Assembly (NCBI RefSeq): GCF_011764425.1
Contig: NZ_BLPF01000004.1
Coordinates: 310,001-374,000, forward strand
DNA length: 64,000 nucleotides
DNA from: Phytohabitans houttuyneae
GTDB lineage: Bacteria; Actinomycetota; Actinomycetes; Mycobacteriales; Micromonosporaceae
Direction of reading: 5' to 3'
Shown here: one piece after another, positions 30,285 through 39,083 of the stretch
Numbering within the stretch: position 1 is the first letter of the stretch
Layout of the letters: each line of letters begins with the position of its first letter
Program-made: the position numbers and the translations under genes
The notes under the pieces: model-generated
Told to the model about the DNA's origin: nothing
What the model saw: only the letters and a program-made list of their open reading frames with translations
The model's database searches: none

Positions 30285-31114
30285 CCGCGACCCGCGCCAC
30301 GACTCTGGCCGCCGGCTTCGCCCAACGCGGCCGCGGCCTGACCGAACAGGCCGCCGACGCCGCGATCGACTCAGCCTGCCGGGCACTACGCCTGCCCACG
30401 CTGCGCGGCCGTTTCGGTGACGTCGCCGACGCCGCGAAACGCCAGCAGCTGACCTATCGCGGGTTCCTGGCCGAACTGCTGCTCGCTGAGTGCGACGAAC
30501 GGGACCGGCGCCGCTCTGAACGGCGCATCCGCGCCGCAGGCTTCCCCCGTGACAAGTGGCTGCAGGACTTCGATTTCGAAGCCAACCCAGCTGTCAACCC
30601 CGCGATGATCCACACGCTGGCGTCCTGCGCCTGGGTCCGCAACGGCGAACCACTCTGCCTCATCGGCGACTCCGGCACCGGCAAGAGCCACCTACTCATC
30701 GGCCTGGGCGCCGCCGCGGCGATGGCCGGCTACCGGGTCCGCTACGTGATGGCCGCCAAACTCGTCAACGAACTCGTCGAAGCCGCCGACGACAAGCAGC
30801 TCACCAAGACCATCGCCCGCTACGGCCGCGTCGACCTGCTCTGCATCGATGAACTCGGCTACATGGAACTCGACAAACGCGGCGCCGAACTGCTCTTCCA
30901 GGTTCTCACCGAACGCGAGGAAAAGGCCTCCGTCGCGATCGCGTCCAACGAGGCGTTCTCCGGCTGGACCAAAACCTTCACCGACCCAAGGCTCTGCGCC
31001 GCGATCGTTGACCGGTTGACCTTCGGCGGCAACATCATCCAGACCGGCACCGAGTCCTACCGCCTCGCCCGCACCAGAACCACCATCGTCGAACAGACCC
31101 AGCCTCGCCACTGA
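30281..31114 (+). CDS. istB: IS21-family helper ATPase IstB
   Basis: IstB is the AAA+ ATPase that helps IstA choose and capture the target. The 277-aa protein has Walker A GDSGTGKSHL near residue 130, Walker B LLCIDELGY near 187, and the conserved IASNEAFSGW sensor region. It overlaps istA by 4 nt. The sequence shows no damage, so the element could still be active. Confidence 0.93.
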   Translation: MTATRATTLAAGFAQRGRGLTEQAADAAIDSACRALRLPTLRGRFGDVADAAKRQQLTYRGFLAELLLAECDERDRRRSERRIRAAGFPRDKWLQDFDFEANPAVNPAMIHTLASCAWVRNGEPLCLIGDSGTGKSHLLIGLGAAAAMAGYRVRYVMAAKLVNELVEAADDKQLTKTIARYGRVDLLCIDELGYMELDKRGAELLFQVLTEREEKASVAIASNEAFSGWTKTFTDPRLCAAIVDRLTFGGNIIQTGTESYRLARTRTTIVEQTQPRH

Positions 31115-31146
31115 CAACAGCACCACCCCTGGCCGCGGACCGCAGC

Positions 31147-31347
31147 ATGAGTGACACACCCGGCGACCTCACCATCCCCGGCCCAGCCGAACGCGCGAGG
31201 CGCAACGCCGCCCTCGCCGCCAACGGCACCGAGACCGGCTTCTGGGACGACCACGGCCGACCCGCCCCCTGGCCCGAAGACATCGATCACTGGCACCCCG
31301 AAACCAGCGAACCCGCCACCCAGAAACCCCGAAAACAACCCTCCTAA
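31147..31347 (+). CDS. Small passenger protein of the IS21 element
   Basis: This 66-aa frame follows istB by 32 nt inside the element. The protein is hydrophilic and proline/acid-rich (GFWDDHGRPAPWPEDIDHWH). I recognise no domain. Coding is plausible because the composition is protein-like and the frame lies between istB and the right terminal repeats. Confidence 0.5.
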   Translation: MSDTPGDLTIPGPAERARRNAALAANGTETGFWDDHGRPAPWPEDIDHWHPETSEPATQKPRKQPS

Positions 31348-31828
31348 CCCCCACCCGGGCCAAAATCAACCGCCCCACATATCAGCCTTCATCACAACAC
31401 CCGGAACGCGCGCACCGTCACCTCGCACCAACCGTCCACGACCACCGGGGCCACCCACCACTGCCCCGACGGGGCCACCAATGACCGTCACAACCACGCG
31501 GGCGTCCCGGCGCCCGACGCTGAGCGAGCCGGGCACTCTGCCGACGTGCTGCTCCGGGTCTACGCGAGGTGCATCGACGGGAACCGGGGAATCATGAATG
31601 GCCGGATCGAGGCGGCTCTTGCGCCGTGCGGTGGACGGGGTACGGGGCCGTCACCTGCCGCGGCTCCGTATCGCATGCACTCTGACCTGGGAAAACTTGA
31701 CCAAGATCATTGCACGTATTTGTGGATGGGCGGCTAACGGCGGCCCGGGCGGCACATCACTGTCTACGATGACCGATCGACCAACTCAAGTAAAGCCAGT
31801 TCAGAGGCCATTTGCTAGACCAAAGGAG

Positions 31829-31900
31829 TGCCCCGGCAAGATTCGAACTTGCGACACACGGTTTAGGAAACCGATGCTCTATCCCCTGAGCTACGAGGGC
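31829..31900 (-). tRNA. tRNA-Arg (anticodon CCU)
   Basis: Read on the minus strand it begins GCCCTCGTAGCTCAG, has the anticodon loop TTCCTAA on a TCGGT/ACCGT stem, and a T-arm GCAAG-TTCGAAT-CTTGC. The acceptor 3' strand reads CGGGGC-A, whereas pairing with GCCCTCG needs CGGGGGC, so one G is missing from the G run. The gene is therefore 72 nt rather than 73. No CCA is encoded. I read the missing G as a likely base-calling error. tRNA-Arg(CCU) genes are common integration sites. Confidence 0.93.
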
Positions 31901-32303
31901 GCGGCTCCCTAGGCTACCTGCCAGCGTTTGCTGATGGTCACCGGGGAGCGACAAGCGCCGACGGCCGCGGACCGTCCCACCGCCGACCGGCGGAGCACGA
32001 AACCGGTCAGGCTGATGACGCCAAGACGATCTTGGATCTGGTGCCAATCGTTGCGGATCGTCACCGACGGCCACCGGTCGGCGCTGCTCTCCATTGCCGC
32101 TGCGTCCGAGCACACGTGGACCTACTGCTTCGACGAGGCACTCCTTTGCACGTGTCGCCGAACCAGAGCGGGCGCGGTATGCCGGACTCCGACCGAGCGG
32201 TTCCGGCGACGTCTCACCGAAAGGCTCTGCAGCCGCCGGACGCCCATCGATTACAGCCGCGTGTCCGAGTCCCCGCCCGCCGGCGGTGGACTATAAAGCT
32301 CGT
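31901..32303. other. About 400 nt without a recognisable gene
   Basis: Open frames on both strands lack protein-like composition. It is the upstream flank of the tRNA-Arg gene (minus strand) and of the HNH gene (plus strand), so promoters for both are expected, but none is clear by eye. Confidence 0.4.
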
Positions 32304-33206
32304 GTGGGCGGCAGTGGAGATCTGGACGCGCAGCTGCGCGCGGCGATGTTCGCCCATCTGGCCCGGGTCAGCGCCGCTCACCCGGACGGCGTCCCCTCCG
32401 ATGTGATCAACTCGTTCAGGTTCGCGGACGCCCCGATGCGGCTGATCGTCCAGCCCGGCATCCGCAAGCCGGCGCAACTCGATGCGGCGTTGACTATCCG
32501 CACCACCTGGACCCCGCCCGGTGCTGCGGCACCCTACGCCGACGAGGTCGGCCCAGACGGCAGCCTGCGCTACAAGTGGCGCGGCACCGACCCGAACCAC
32601 CCGGATAACCGGGCCCTGCGTGAGGCGATGCGACGGCAAGCCCCGCTGGCCTACTTCTATCCCGTCGCCCGCGGCGTCTACCAAGCCATCTACCCGGTGT
32701 ACCTCGTGGACGAAGACCAGTCGGCACACGAGTTCGGCGTCGACCTCGGCCAGTACCCCAACGACGAGGACGACAGTGCCGAGACGCCACTGGACCGCCG
32801 CTACACCCGCCGGCTGACCCTGCAGCGGCTACACCAGGTGCTGTTCCGTCCCAAGGTCCTGCGCGCCTACGAGTCGCGGTGCGCGTTGTGCCGGTTGCGG
32901 CACGCGCCCTTGCTGGACGCCGCACACATCCTGCCCGACCATCACCCGCACGGTGAGCCGGTCGTCCCTAACGGGTTGGCCATGTGCAAGATCCACCACG
33001 CTGCATACGACGCCGACATCATCGGCATCCGACCCGACCGCGTCGTGGAGGTCCGCCAGGACATTCTTACCGAGATCGACGGGCCGATGCTGCGCCACGG
33101 CCTGCAGGAAATGCACGGCGCCAAGATGTTTCTGCCCCGCTCCGGCCGCGACCACCCCGACCCCGAGCGGCTGGAGGAACGTTACGTACAGTTCCGCGCC
33201 GCCTGA
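32304..33206 (+). CDS. HNH endonuclease family protein
   Basis: The C-terminal third carries a clear HNH nuclease: CALCRLRHAPLLDAAHILPD gives the first Cys pair and the His, followed by NGLAMCKIHHAAYDADIIGI. The N-terminal ~180 residues (RIRTTWTPPG-like modules) resemble the DNA-recognition part of McrA/YDJ-type restriction endonucleases. A stand-alone HNH enzyme of this type often cuts modified or foreign DNA; the specificity here is unknown. GTG 32304 gives 300 aa; GTG 32286 is an alternative adding 6 residues. It lies between the tRNA-Arg gene and a partial tRNA-Arg copy, so it may be mobile-element cargo. Confidence 0.82.
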   Translation: MGGSGDLDAQLRAAMFAHLARVSAAHPDGVPSDVINSFRFADAPMRLIVQPGIRKPAQLDAALTIRTTWTPPGAAAPYADEVGPDGSLRYKWRGTDPNHPDNRALREAMRRQAPLAYFYPVARGVYQAIYPVYLVDEDQSAHEFGVDLGQYPNDEDDSAETPLDRRYTRRLTLQRLHQVLFRPKVLRAYESRCALCRLRHAPLLDAAHILPDHHPHGEPVVPNGLAMCKIHHAAYDADIIGIRPDRVVEVRQDILTEIDGPMLRHGLQEMHGAKMFLPRSGRDHPDPERLEERYVQFRAA

Positions 33207-33304
33207 CCCACGACGCCGACGAGCCCGCCGTCGTGTGCCGACATCGGGCGCCACAGGCCGTTCGGGCCAGCTCGGTTGCGAACGAGTGGATGGAGGGGGA
33301 CGCG

Positions 33305-33592
33305 ATGACGGTGCACCGGGACCCGAGGACGATGAGTCGGGAAGAGCTGGTGGCCTACTTCGACGGCGGAGGGGACATCTCGGAACTGTTGCGCGATGCC
33401 GCCGTAGGTCCGGACCTCGGTCCGGTGCCGAACCCGGAGAGAATACCGATGATCGTGACCGGAGTACGGCTCTCCGCGGCGGCAGTTCAGCGGCTAAACG
33501 AGCTGGCGGGTAACGACAAGGCGGGACGCTCAGATTTGATCCGTCAGGCAGTCGACGAGTTCCTGGCCAGGCATACACCCGAGGATGCCTGA
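33305..33592 (+). CDS. Ribbon-helix-helix (antitoxin-like) protein
   Basis: This 95-aa protein starts at ATG 33305, directly behind a strong GGAGGGG. The C-terminal half reads VTGVRLSAAAVQRLNELA and then RSDLIRQAVDEFLARH, an RHH/CopG DNA-binding fold. The N-terminal half (SREELVAYFDGGGDISELL) resembles antitoxin toxin-binding segments. Its stop overlaps the next frame (ATG at 33585), the usual toxin-antitoxin arrangement, but the downstream frame has no recognisable toxin domain. Confidence 0.7.
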   Translation: MTVHRDPRTMSREELVAYFDGGGDISELLRDAAVGPDLGPVPNPERIPMIVTGVRLSAAAVQRLNELAGNDKAGRSDLIRQAVDEFLARHTPEDA

Positions 33593-33917
33593 ACAGCGAC
33601 AGTTCCTCGCGTCCTCGCGTTGGCGCGCACTCTTGCCGCTGCCATCGGCGGGCGCTGCTTTACGAGATCAGGTGCACGCACGGTCCCCGCCACCTGTGGG
33701 TGGCCTGCTCATCGCCGGAAGCAAACACGTACATCTCGGTGGACGGGCCATCGATGCCGTTCAGCATCCTGTAGCGTTCGAACCAGCGCTGTACTACGAG
33801 ACGGTTGATGAGCGGCGGCGTTACTTGTCGGGCGTTGCCGGCTCGACGGGGCGACTCGGGCTGCTCGTCGGGACCGATGACGCTCTCCATGGCGAGAAGC
33901 CGTTGCTCTATTCCTGA
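33585..33917 (+). CDS. Uncertain frame overlapping the RHH gene; possible toxin partner
   Basis: The 110-aa frame overlaps the RHH stop by 8 nt and reads MPEQRQFLASSRWRALLP onward. Neither it nor the alternative frames match a toxin family I know, and the middle part shows better protein-like stretches in another frame (ALLYEIRCTHGPRHLWVAC), so it may be frameshifted. Its last codons fall in the partial tRNA-Arg copy. I keep it only because of the operon-like overlap. Confidence 0.3.
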   Translation: MPEQRQFLASSRWRALLPLPSAGAALRDQVHARSPPPVGGLLIAGSKHVHLGGRAIDAVQHPVAFEPALYYETVDERRRYLSGVAGSTGRLGLLVGTDDALHGEKPLLYS

Positions 33918-33928
33918 GGTACGAGGGC
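33896..33928 (-). repeat. Degenerate copy of the 5' half of tRNA-Arg(CCU); possible attachment-site scar
   Basis: On the minus strand GCCCTCGTACCTCAGG and then AATAGAGCAACGGCTTC align with the first 34 nt of the tRNA-Arg gene at 31829-31900, with about 5 mismatches and a one-base gap. The same orientation and the 2-kb distance suggest an old integration or duplication at the tRNA. Duplicating a 5' half is less usual than a 3' half. Confidence 0.6.
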
Positions 33929-34249
33929 CGGCAGGCTCACGATACCTGCCCTCGGGTGACTGCCCGCCGCCTGGGCGCAGTGGTGTCGTTGGACCTGGTG
34001 ACGGCCGAGCCGCCCTGACCGAACACGACCGCCGAGGTTCGCCAGGTTGGGATAGCCCGGGGCGGGTAGTGGGTAGTGTCTAAATTATCCCATAGGTTCT
34101 GGTGCTCCATCTGACGCGCGCATCAAGTCTCAAGAAGCCGGGACGCTGCGGTAGGAGACCGACCATCAAACCTGCCTATACATTTGGCATTCACCTACAC
34201 GGCAAATAGTGCATTTGATCAATCGCTGAATAGCGCTCGACCTGAGGTG

Positions 34250-34293
34250 AGCGCCAATTGGCGCTTGGCGGGCCCAAGTGCGCTGCCAATTGG
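34250..34293. promoter_or_regulatory. Palindromic operator pair before integrase 1
   Basis: AGCGCCAATTGGCGCT (34250-34265) is a perfect 16-bp palindrome. A second CCAATTGG core lies 32 nt downstream (34286-34293), 20 nt before the integrase start. The pair looks like an autoregulatory or element-encoded repressor site. The rest of 33929-34313 shows no gene. Confidence 0.5.
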
Positions 34294-34313
34294 GAACAGA
34301 AAGGCCTGACGCT

Positions 34314-35774
34314 GTGATCAACGGATCCTTGTATAAACGATGCGTATGCCGCGACGCACTGACTGGAAGAGTGTTGGGTCGGGCGTGTCCAAGATTGCGG
34401 CGTAGCAGCGGTTCCTGGAGTTCTGAGCACGGACTGTGGTATGTGCAGCTTGAGTTGCCCCGTCGCCTGGACGGGGGACGGCGACAGCTCCGCCGCGGCG
34501 GCTTCGGCAGCAGGAGCGAGGCCACCGAGACACTCGACCTTGCCCGGGACGTGCTCAGACTCGCCGGGCACGACCAGGCTCGCCGTGATGATGTCGCTGA
34601 GCTGCTGCTTGCCACGATCCGAGCGGGTCAGCCTTTGCCCGACATTGAGGACGTACGTCGGCGAATCCGCGCTGACCTTTCCCTAACCGGAATTCCCACC
34701 CTGGCCGAATACCTCACCGAATGGCTAGCAGGTCTCACAGTCGAGGCCACCACCGTCGCCGGCTACGAGTCACACATCCGAGTCCATATCATCCCGCACC
34801 TCGGACACCTGCCTGTAGACAAAATCCGTCCACGGCACATCAGAGCAATGCTCCAGGCAATCCAAACCTCCAACGCCGAGCTGCTCGCCGCGAAAGCGAG
34901 CCCGGACCCGCAGGTTCGCATCGGCGCGACAGGTAGGCGGATAACCGGTCCAGGCACCCTGCAACGGATCCGCGGCACGCTCCGCAAGGCCCTCAACGAC
35001 GCCCTCGCGGAGGAACTCATCGCTGGGACGAACCCGGCCACCCTGGTCAAGACGCCCTACCGTCGGGCGCTCCCCATGATCTGGGAAGACGAACGCGTCG
35101 CCGAGTGGCGTCTGAGCGGAACAGTGCCCAGTCCCGTCATGGTGTGGACCGGCGAGCACCTCATCAGCTTCCTCACCTATACCGCCGCGCACGACCCGGA
35201 CCTGCACCCCCTGTTCCACCTCATCGCCTACCGCGGCCCCCGCCGCGGCGAAGCATGTGGCCTACGCGACCGCGACGTCCACCTCGCCAAACGCGAAGTC
35301 GTCATCAACAACCAGATCACCGCGTTCGGCAACACGATCTGCCAGAAACCGCCCAAGAGCAGAGCCAGCAACCGGCTCCTCGTCCTTGATGCAGATACCT
35401 TCGCGGCGCTGGCCGCCTACAAGGCCCACCGGGCGGCCCGGCAGCTCGCCGCCGGCCCTGACTGGCCCGCCACCGGGCTGTTCTTCGTCCGTCCCGACGG
35501 ACAGCCGTGGCATCCCAACGCGGTCTCAGCGCGGTTCCGCCGCTTGGTCCGCGACGCGGACCTCCCGCCAGTGCGGCTGCATGACCTACGACACGTCGCG
35601 GCCACCATGGCCCTCGACGCCGGCATAGACATCAAGGTCGTGCAGGAGCAACTCGGCCACTCCACATCCACGCTGACCCGCGACGCGTACCAGTCCGTGT
35701 CCAAGCATCTACACCGTGAGGCGGCTGACGCCGTCGCACGGCGTATCGCCGAAGCCGGCGGTCGAAGCGCCTGA
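34314..35774 (+). CDS. Site-specific tyrosine integrase 1
   Basis: The 486-aa protein begins at GTG 34314 (MINGSLYKRCVCRDALTGRV), matching the zinc-ribbon-like N-terminus of actinobacterial phage and AICE integrases. A SAM-like core-binding domain (TLAEYLTEWLAGL) follows. Catalytic residues are visible: Arg in YRGPRRGEACGL, HDLRHVAATM, LGHSTSTLTRDAY with the tyrosine. It is intact. The partial tRNA-Arg copy and an operator pair lie just upstream, and it converges with integrase 2. Its attachment site is not established. Confidence 0.92.
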   Translation: MINGSLYKRCVCRDALTGRVLGRACPRLRRSSGSWSSEHGLWYVQLELPRRLDGGRRQLRRGGFGSRSEATETLDLARDVLRLAGHDQARRDDVAELLLATIRAGQPLPDIEDVRRRIRADLSLTGIPTLAEYLTEWLAGLTVEATTVAGYESHIRVHIIPHLGHLPVDKIRPRHIRAMLQAIQTSNAELLAAKASPDPQVRIGATGRRITGPGTLQRIRGTLRKALNDALAEELIAGTNPATLVKTPYRRALPMIWEDERVAEWRLSGTVPSPVMVWTGEHLISFLTYTAAHDPDLHPLFHLIAYRGPRRGEACGLRDRDVHLAKREVVINNQITAFGNTICQKPPKSRASNRLLVLDADTFAALAAYKAHRAARQLAAGPDWPATGLFFVRPDGQPWHPNAVSARFRRLVRDADLPPVRLHDLRHVAATMALDAGIDIKVVQEQLGHSTSTLTRDAYQSVSKHLHREAADAVARRIAEAGGRSA

Positions 35775-35828
35775 ACCCGACCACGCCACCAGTCCACCCG
35801 CTCGGGCTGTCGCCGCGAAGATCAGACC

Positions 35829-37001
35829 CTACCTGTCCCTGGCGGCGAACTGTTCGAGGATTTCGGAGACGTCCGAGACGAGGACGGGCTTGGCGATGTA
35901 GTAGGTGCTGGTGATTCCCTCACTGGCGTGGCCGAGCTGGGCTGCGGCGCTCTTGGTGTCGGCCTCCTGGGCGATCACGGTGGCGACGGTCTTGCGGAGG
36001 GTGTGCGGGGTAACCCATTCGAGGCCGGTGTCGGCGCGGGCCCCGCGCCATTGCCGGCGGACGTTGTGCGGCGACAGCCAGGTGCCGCGCCGCGAGGCGA
36101 AGACCGCGTCCCGAGCCTTGTCGGCAGCGATATCCTTGCGGGCCCGCAGCATCCGCACAGCGAACCGGGGCAAGACGAGTGTCCGGTAGCCGGCGTCGCT
36201 CTTGGTCCACTCCTGCCGAAAGTACCCCTTGCCCTTGACGTAGACGAGGGTGCCGCAGATGGTCACAGTTGGACGTTCGGCAGCCAGGTCGAGGTCGTCC
36301 CAGCGCAGGGCGAGGATCTCGCCGATGCGGGCGCCAGTGGCGAGTATGAGGTCGACGACGTCGGCCAGGTCGCCGTTCTGCCGAGGTCCCGGCTTGCCGG
36401 CCACAGGCTGCTGCCACTGGCGGATCGCCGCGCGGACAGCCTGCAGGTGCTCCTCGGTCAGCGCCGCAGCCTTACTGCGTGGGTTCCGCAGTCGCCCGGT
36501 CTCGCGTACGGGGTTGGTCATCAGCGCCCCACGGCGTACCGCCAACGCGAACATCTGACCGAGGACCACGTTCGCGGCCCTGGCGGGCCGCTGGACGATT
36601 TCGGCGACCGTGCGCAGGAACTTGTCGAGGCGGCCCACAGTGGCCTCCTGGATGCGCAAGCTGCCCAGGGCGGGCAGGATCGCGCTTCGCAGGCTGGTCT
36701 TGTAATTGTTGATGGTCTGCGGTTTGACGCGTTCCTCCGTGGTGATCTCTTCGATCCACAGGTCGGCGAGCGTGCGGACGCGGGTGTCCCTGGTGATCTC
36801 GTCGTCGTTCGGGGTGGCGCGGTCGCGCAGCTTCTCCTTCAGCGCCCGGATGGCGGCCGGGCCAGTACTGGCGGTGGCCTCGACGTCACGGGTCTTGCCG
36901 TCGTAGTCCCGGAATCGGGCTCGGGCGCGGTATCGGTTAGGGCCGCGCATCTCGGTGCGGATGCTGCCCCAGGTACCGATCGGTAGTGGAGGTCGGGCCA
37001 C
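35829..37001 (-). CDS. Site-specific tyrosine integrase 2
   Basis: This intact 390-aa tyrosine recombinase (GTG start at 37001) has an AP2-like N-terminus, the Arg in ATGARIGEILALRW, TPHTLRKTVAT, and LGHASEGITSTYYI with the nucleophile. It is only 3 nt downstream of an excisionase-like gene, the xis-int layout of actinomycete integrative elements. No rep or tra gene of such an element is seen nearby, so this looks like a residual integration module. Confidence 0.92.
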   Translation of the reverse strand: MARPPLPIGTWGSIRTEMRGPNRYRARARFRDYDGKTRDVEATASTGPAAIRALKEKLRDRATPNDDEITRDTRVRTLADLWIEEITTEERVKPQTINNYKTSLRSAILPALGSLRIQEATVGRLDKFLRTVAEIVQRPARAANVVLGQMFALAVRRGALMTNPVRETGRLRNPRSKAAALTEEHLQAVRAAIRQWQQPVAGKPGPRQNGDLADVVDLILATGARIGEILALRWDDLDLAAERPTVTICGTLVYVKGKGYFRQEWTKSDAGYRTLVLPRFAVRMLRARKDIAADKARDAVFASRRGTWLSPHNVRRQWRGARADTGLEWVTPHTLRKTVATVIAQEADTKSAAAQLGHASEGITSTYYIAKPVLVSDVSEILEQFAARDR

Positions 37002-37004
37002 GGC

Positions 37005-37213
37005 TCACCACGGCGGATCGGTGTGTGCGTCGAGCCAGCGTTCGACCTCGCTGCGTCGGTAGCGCAGCGTGTTACCGACCCGGATGGCCGCGGTCCCTTA
37101 CCTCGGCTGTGCCAGGCGTAAAGGGTGTTCTTGGGCTTGCCCGGCCAGGCGGCGACATCGTCGACGGTCAAAAGAGGGTCGGGTCGCCATTCGGCGGCGG
37201 CCGGCTCGTTCAT
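37005..37213 (-). CDS. Excisionase-like helix-turn-helix protein, frameshifted
   Basis: From the ATG at 37213 the frame reads LLTVDDVAAWPGKPKNTLYAWHSRGKGPR, a MerR/excisionase-type helix-turn-helix (HTH_17), then loses sense. Restoring one base near 37085-37090 gives IRVGNTLRYRRSEVERWLDA and then HTDPPW with a stop at 37005, 3 nt before the integrase GTG. The corrected length is about 69 aa, right for Xis. It probably directs excision together with integrase 2. Confidence 0.72.
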
Positions 37214-37948
37214 CGCCGGCCTGCCCTGCCGCAGGGCCACAGCCCCGACACGCCCGGTCAGCCCCTTACGCCGGACGCAGCTGACCACCCTGGCGAGCCT
37301 GGTTCGTCTTGCACACCAGACATGCCTGGCCAGCCCTGCCATTCCGGTGGAGAGAAGATGCCGAAGACCAGCCCCGCCGTCGCCACCAACCGGAGACGGC
37401 CAGCGCGATCCAACGCTTCACGGGGCTCATGCCCCAACCCCCGAAGCTATTGTGGCCCACCCGTCGCCGTCGCGGTTGTCAATTCGATCAAGAAGCCTGG
37501 CCGCCGGCCTCGGCGTCGCGACATCCCTGCAGCGGTGCCCGTGCACCCGGATCGCCCGGTGCAGTGGATCGCACTGACGACAAACGGCAACGGGTCAGGT
37601 TGCGGGAGCTCGACGCGACCGCTCCACGCCGACCCAGAGCAGCCCGGCAGAACCGCGGTCGGGCAATCGGCGCACGGCGGCGCGCGACATCGACAGTAAC
37701 AAAGAGCGACACATGACAGCGGCTCACCGGCAGCACCCCCGATGTCTTCGACGGTGGGCCCAGTCCCAACGCATTGAACACGTCGTCGCCACTCGCGGCC
37801 ACCGTCCTCAAATCGCCGGCCCGCCGGAGCCGCCGCTCGTGGCAGGCCGCCGTGCCCAGCGTCGCACCGGCGCGTGCCCGGGATTCCGCCGATTGACATG
37901 GCCAACCACGTCCGAGCGGCGGCGGTGCCGAGACTCAGCCCCTGAATC
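37214..37948. other. 735 nt without a supported gene
   Basis: Several overlapping frames on both strands are Arg/Pro-rich and inconsistent with each other. One minus-strand frame (37447-37905) has scattered Cys pairs but no recognisable fold. It may be decayed integrative-element DNA upstream of xis. Confidence 0.4.
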
Positions 37949-38524
37949 CTATTCTGTTACCTCCACCTCCAGGTGTACGGTCCAGCGTTGTCCACTCGAA
38001 TCATTGAACGCACAGTTCAAATACACGATGCCCAAGGGGGTGCCAGGATCCTTTACGATTGGCACAAAAGCATAGGACATCGGCTCAATGCGGTCAACCT
38101 TGATCTGGTAGCTCGCCCAATACCAGTCTAGAAAGCCGGCTATCGTTCTTGGGATCGTCCTATTCCAGTCGATCTCTAGCATGAGTTGCTCGAACGTGCG
38201 GTGATCTTTGTTGAAAACCATGAAGCCGCGTTTCGGAGCAGATTGATATGTCGCGCTAAGTTGCGGATGCGATACAGAGGAATGGTCGTGTTGCTGGTTT
38301 CGTGCATCATTAGGGGCTTTTCTGTCATCGCCTTGCAGAGTTGATCCCCATCGTGGTGCTTCACGTTCCCGCATCAGGCGTTCCTCTTCTATGGCAGTCA
38401 GACGCCTCGCGGCCTCGGCCTGATCTCGCGCATGTCTCGCCTGGCGACGCGCGATGAGTAATGCGACAAAACCTGTGAGTGCAACTGCAATAGACGCGAT
38501 TAGCCCGAAGATTTCTACATTCAC
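37949..38524 (-). CDS. Membrane-anchored protein of unknown function
   Basis: GTG 38524 follows AGGAG. Residues 5-25 (IFGLIASIAVALTGFVALLI) form one transmembrane helix, followed by an Arg-rich stretch and an EEERLMRERE helix, then a polar region and a C-terminal domain ending NCAFNDSSGQRWTVHLEVEVTE. The topology suggests a cytoplasmic C-terminal domain behind an N-terminal anchor. Base composition is more A/T-rich than the flanks, suggesting recent acquisition. I recognise no family. Confidence 0.65.
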   Translation of the reverse strand: MNVEIFGLIASIAVALTGFVALLIARRQARHARDQAEAARRLTAIEEERLMREREAPRWGSTLQGDDRKAPNDARNQQHDHSSVSHPQLSATYQSAPKRGFMVFNKDHRTFEQLMLEIDWNRTIPRTIAGFLDWYWASYQIKVDRIEPMSYAFVPIVKDPGTPLGIVYLNCAFNDSSGQRWTVHLEVEVTE

Positions 38525-38573
38525 GCGAGCTCCTAGCGTTCGGCCGTCTGCCTACATTACTAGTTCATGTCGA

Positions 38574-38837
38574 TTACCGGGCGTAGCGAGTCGGTGGTGC
38601 CACTGAATTGCCACAAAGGCGATGCGGTACACCGATCTCGCGCGCGGCCGACAGGCACGGCTTGGGTGAGCCGGCGGCTCTGTGAGGTTTGAGCGCCAGA
38701 TACCGCTCGACGAGCTCGCCAACCGAGACCGCCGGCGGCAGCTGCGCAAGTACCTGCGCGAAGCGGGAGAGCTCGGAAGGCTCGACGCGACGGACCACCC
38801 CGTCGTCTCCGACCACGACCACCAGCATTGAGCTCAT
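38574..38837 (-). CDS. Small uncharacterised protein
   Basis: From the ATG at 38837 an 87-aa frame reads MSSMLVVVVGDDGVVRRVEP and then LSRFAQVLAQLPPAVSVGELVERYLAL, which looks protein-like; the last 30 residues do not. The open frame continues upstream to 39068 with poor composition. It is a weak call. Confidence 0.35.
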   Translation of the reverse strand: MSSMLVVVVGDDGVVRRVEPSELSRFAQVLAQLPPAVSVGELVERYLALKPHRAAGSPKPCLSAAREIGVPHRLCGNSVAPPTRYAR

Positions 38838-39083
38838 TGCCCCCATCAAGAACCAAGATCCGGCGGCCAACGAATGTAACCGGACAAAAAGGCTCGATGG
38901 GTGAGGCGCGCGGGGCGGGCACCTGGCGGCGGCCGGTGAGGTTGCTGGTTGAGGATCAGTGTCGACGGCTGGCGGTAACCGCGCGAAGCCCGCAGAACCC
39001 TCCCAACTGTCTGGGGCAATGCCCGACCGCCATCGTGTGCTGCGATTGCATTTCAGACACCAACGCACCGATGTACGTGAGAA

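Larger units (their letters stand above)
28466..31492 (+). mobile_element. IS21-family insertion sequence
   Basis: The element carries istA, istB and a short passenger frame. Likely ends are TGTGACGGTC at 28466 and its inverted counterpart GACCGTCACA ending at 31492, giving TG...CA termini; similarity extends inward through TTGGCCCCG. Further copies of the TTGGCCCC core occur at the left (about 28409, 28432, 28515) and as GGGGCCA at the right (about 31447, 31471), typical multiple terminal repeats. Copies left of 28466 leave the exact left border uncertain. I see no clear target duplication. Confidence 0.75.
28080..31620 (+). pseudogene. Tyrosine integrase relic split by the IS21-family element
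   Basis: The left piece (about 28080-28400) encodes RGLKHRAETETRAVPIPP and then STYSRVWDDAWALGLPPDRV and SPLAGRP, the middle of an actinobacterial tyrosine integrase catalytic domain, ending in a frame-damaged DPRHAGW that corresponds to the usual DLRHA box. The right piece (31493-31620) encodes HAGVPAPDAERAGHSADVLL and then RVYARCIDGN and RIEAAL, the integrase C-terminus with the tyrosine. Between them lies the IS21-family element. The N-terminal half is missing, so the gene was already decayed or was truncated during insertion. It points towards the tRNA-Arg gene 209 nt downstream, a usual integrase target. Confidence 0.75.

Noticed and set aside
33660-33890. Minus-strand ORF opposite the putative toxin frame
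   Set aside because: No ribosome site or domain; neither strand is convincing and the operon-like overlap favours the plus strand weakly.
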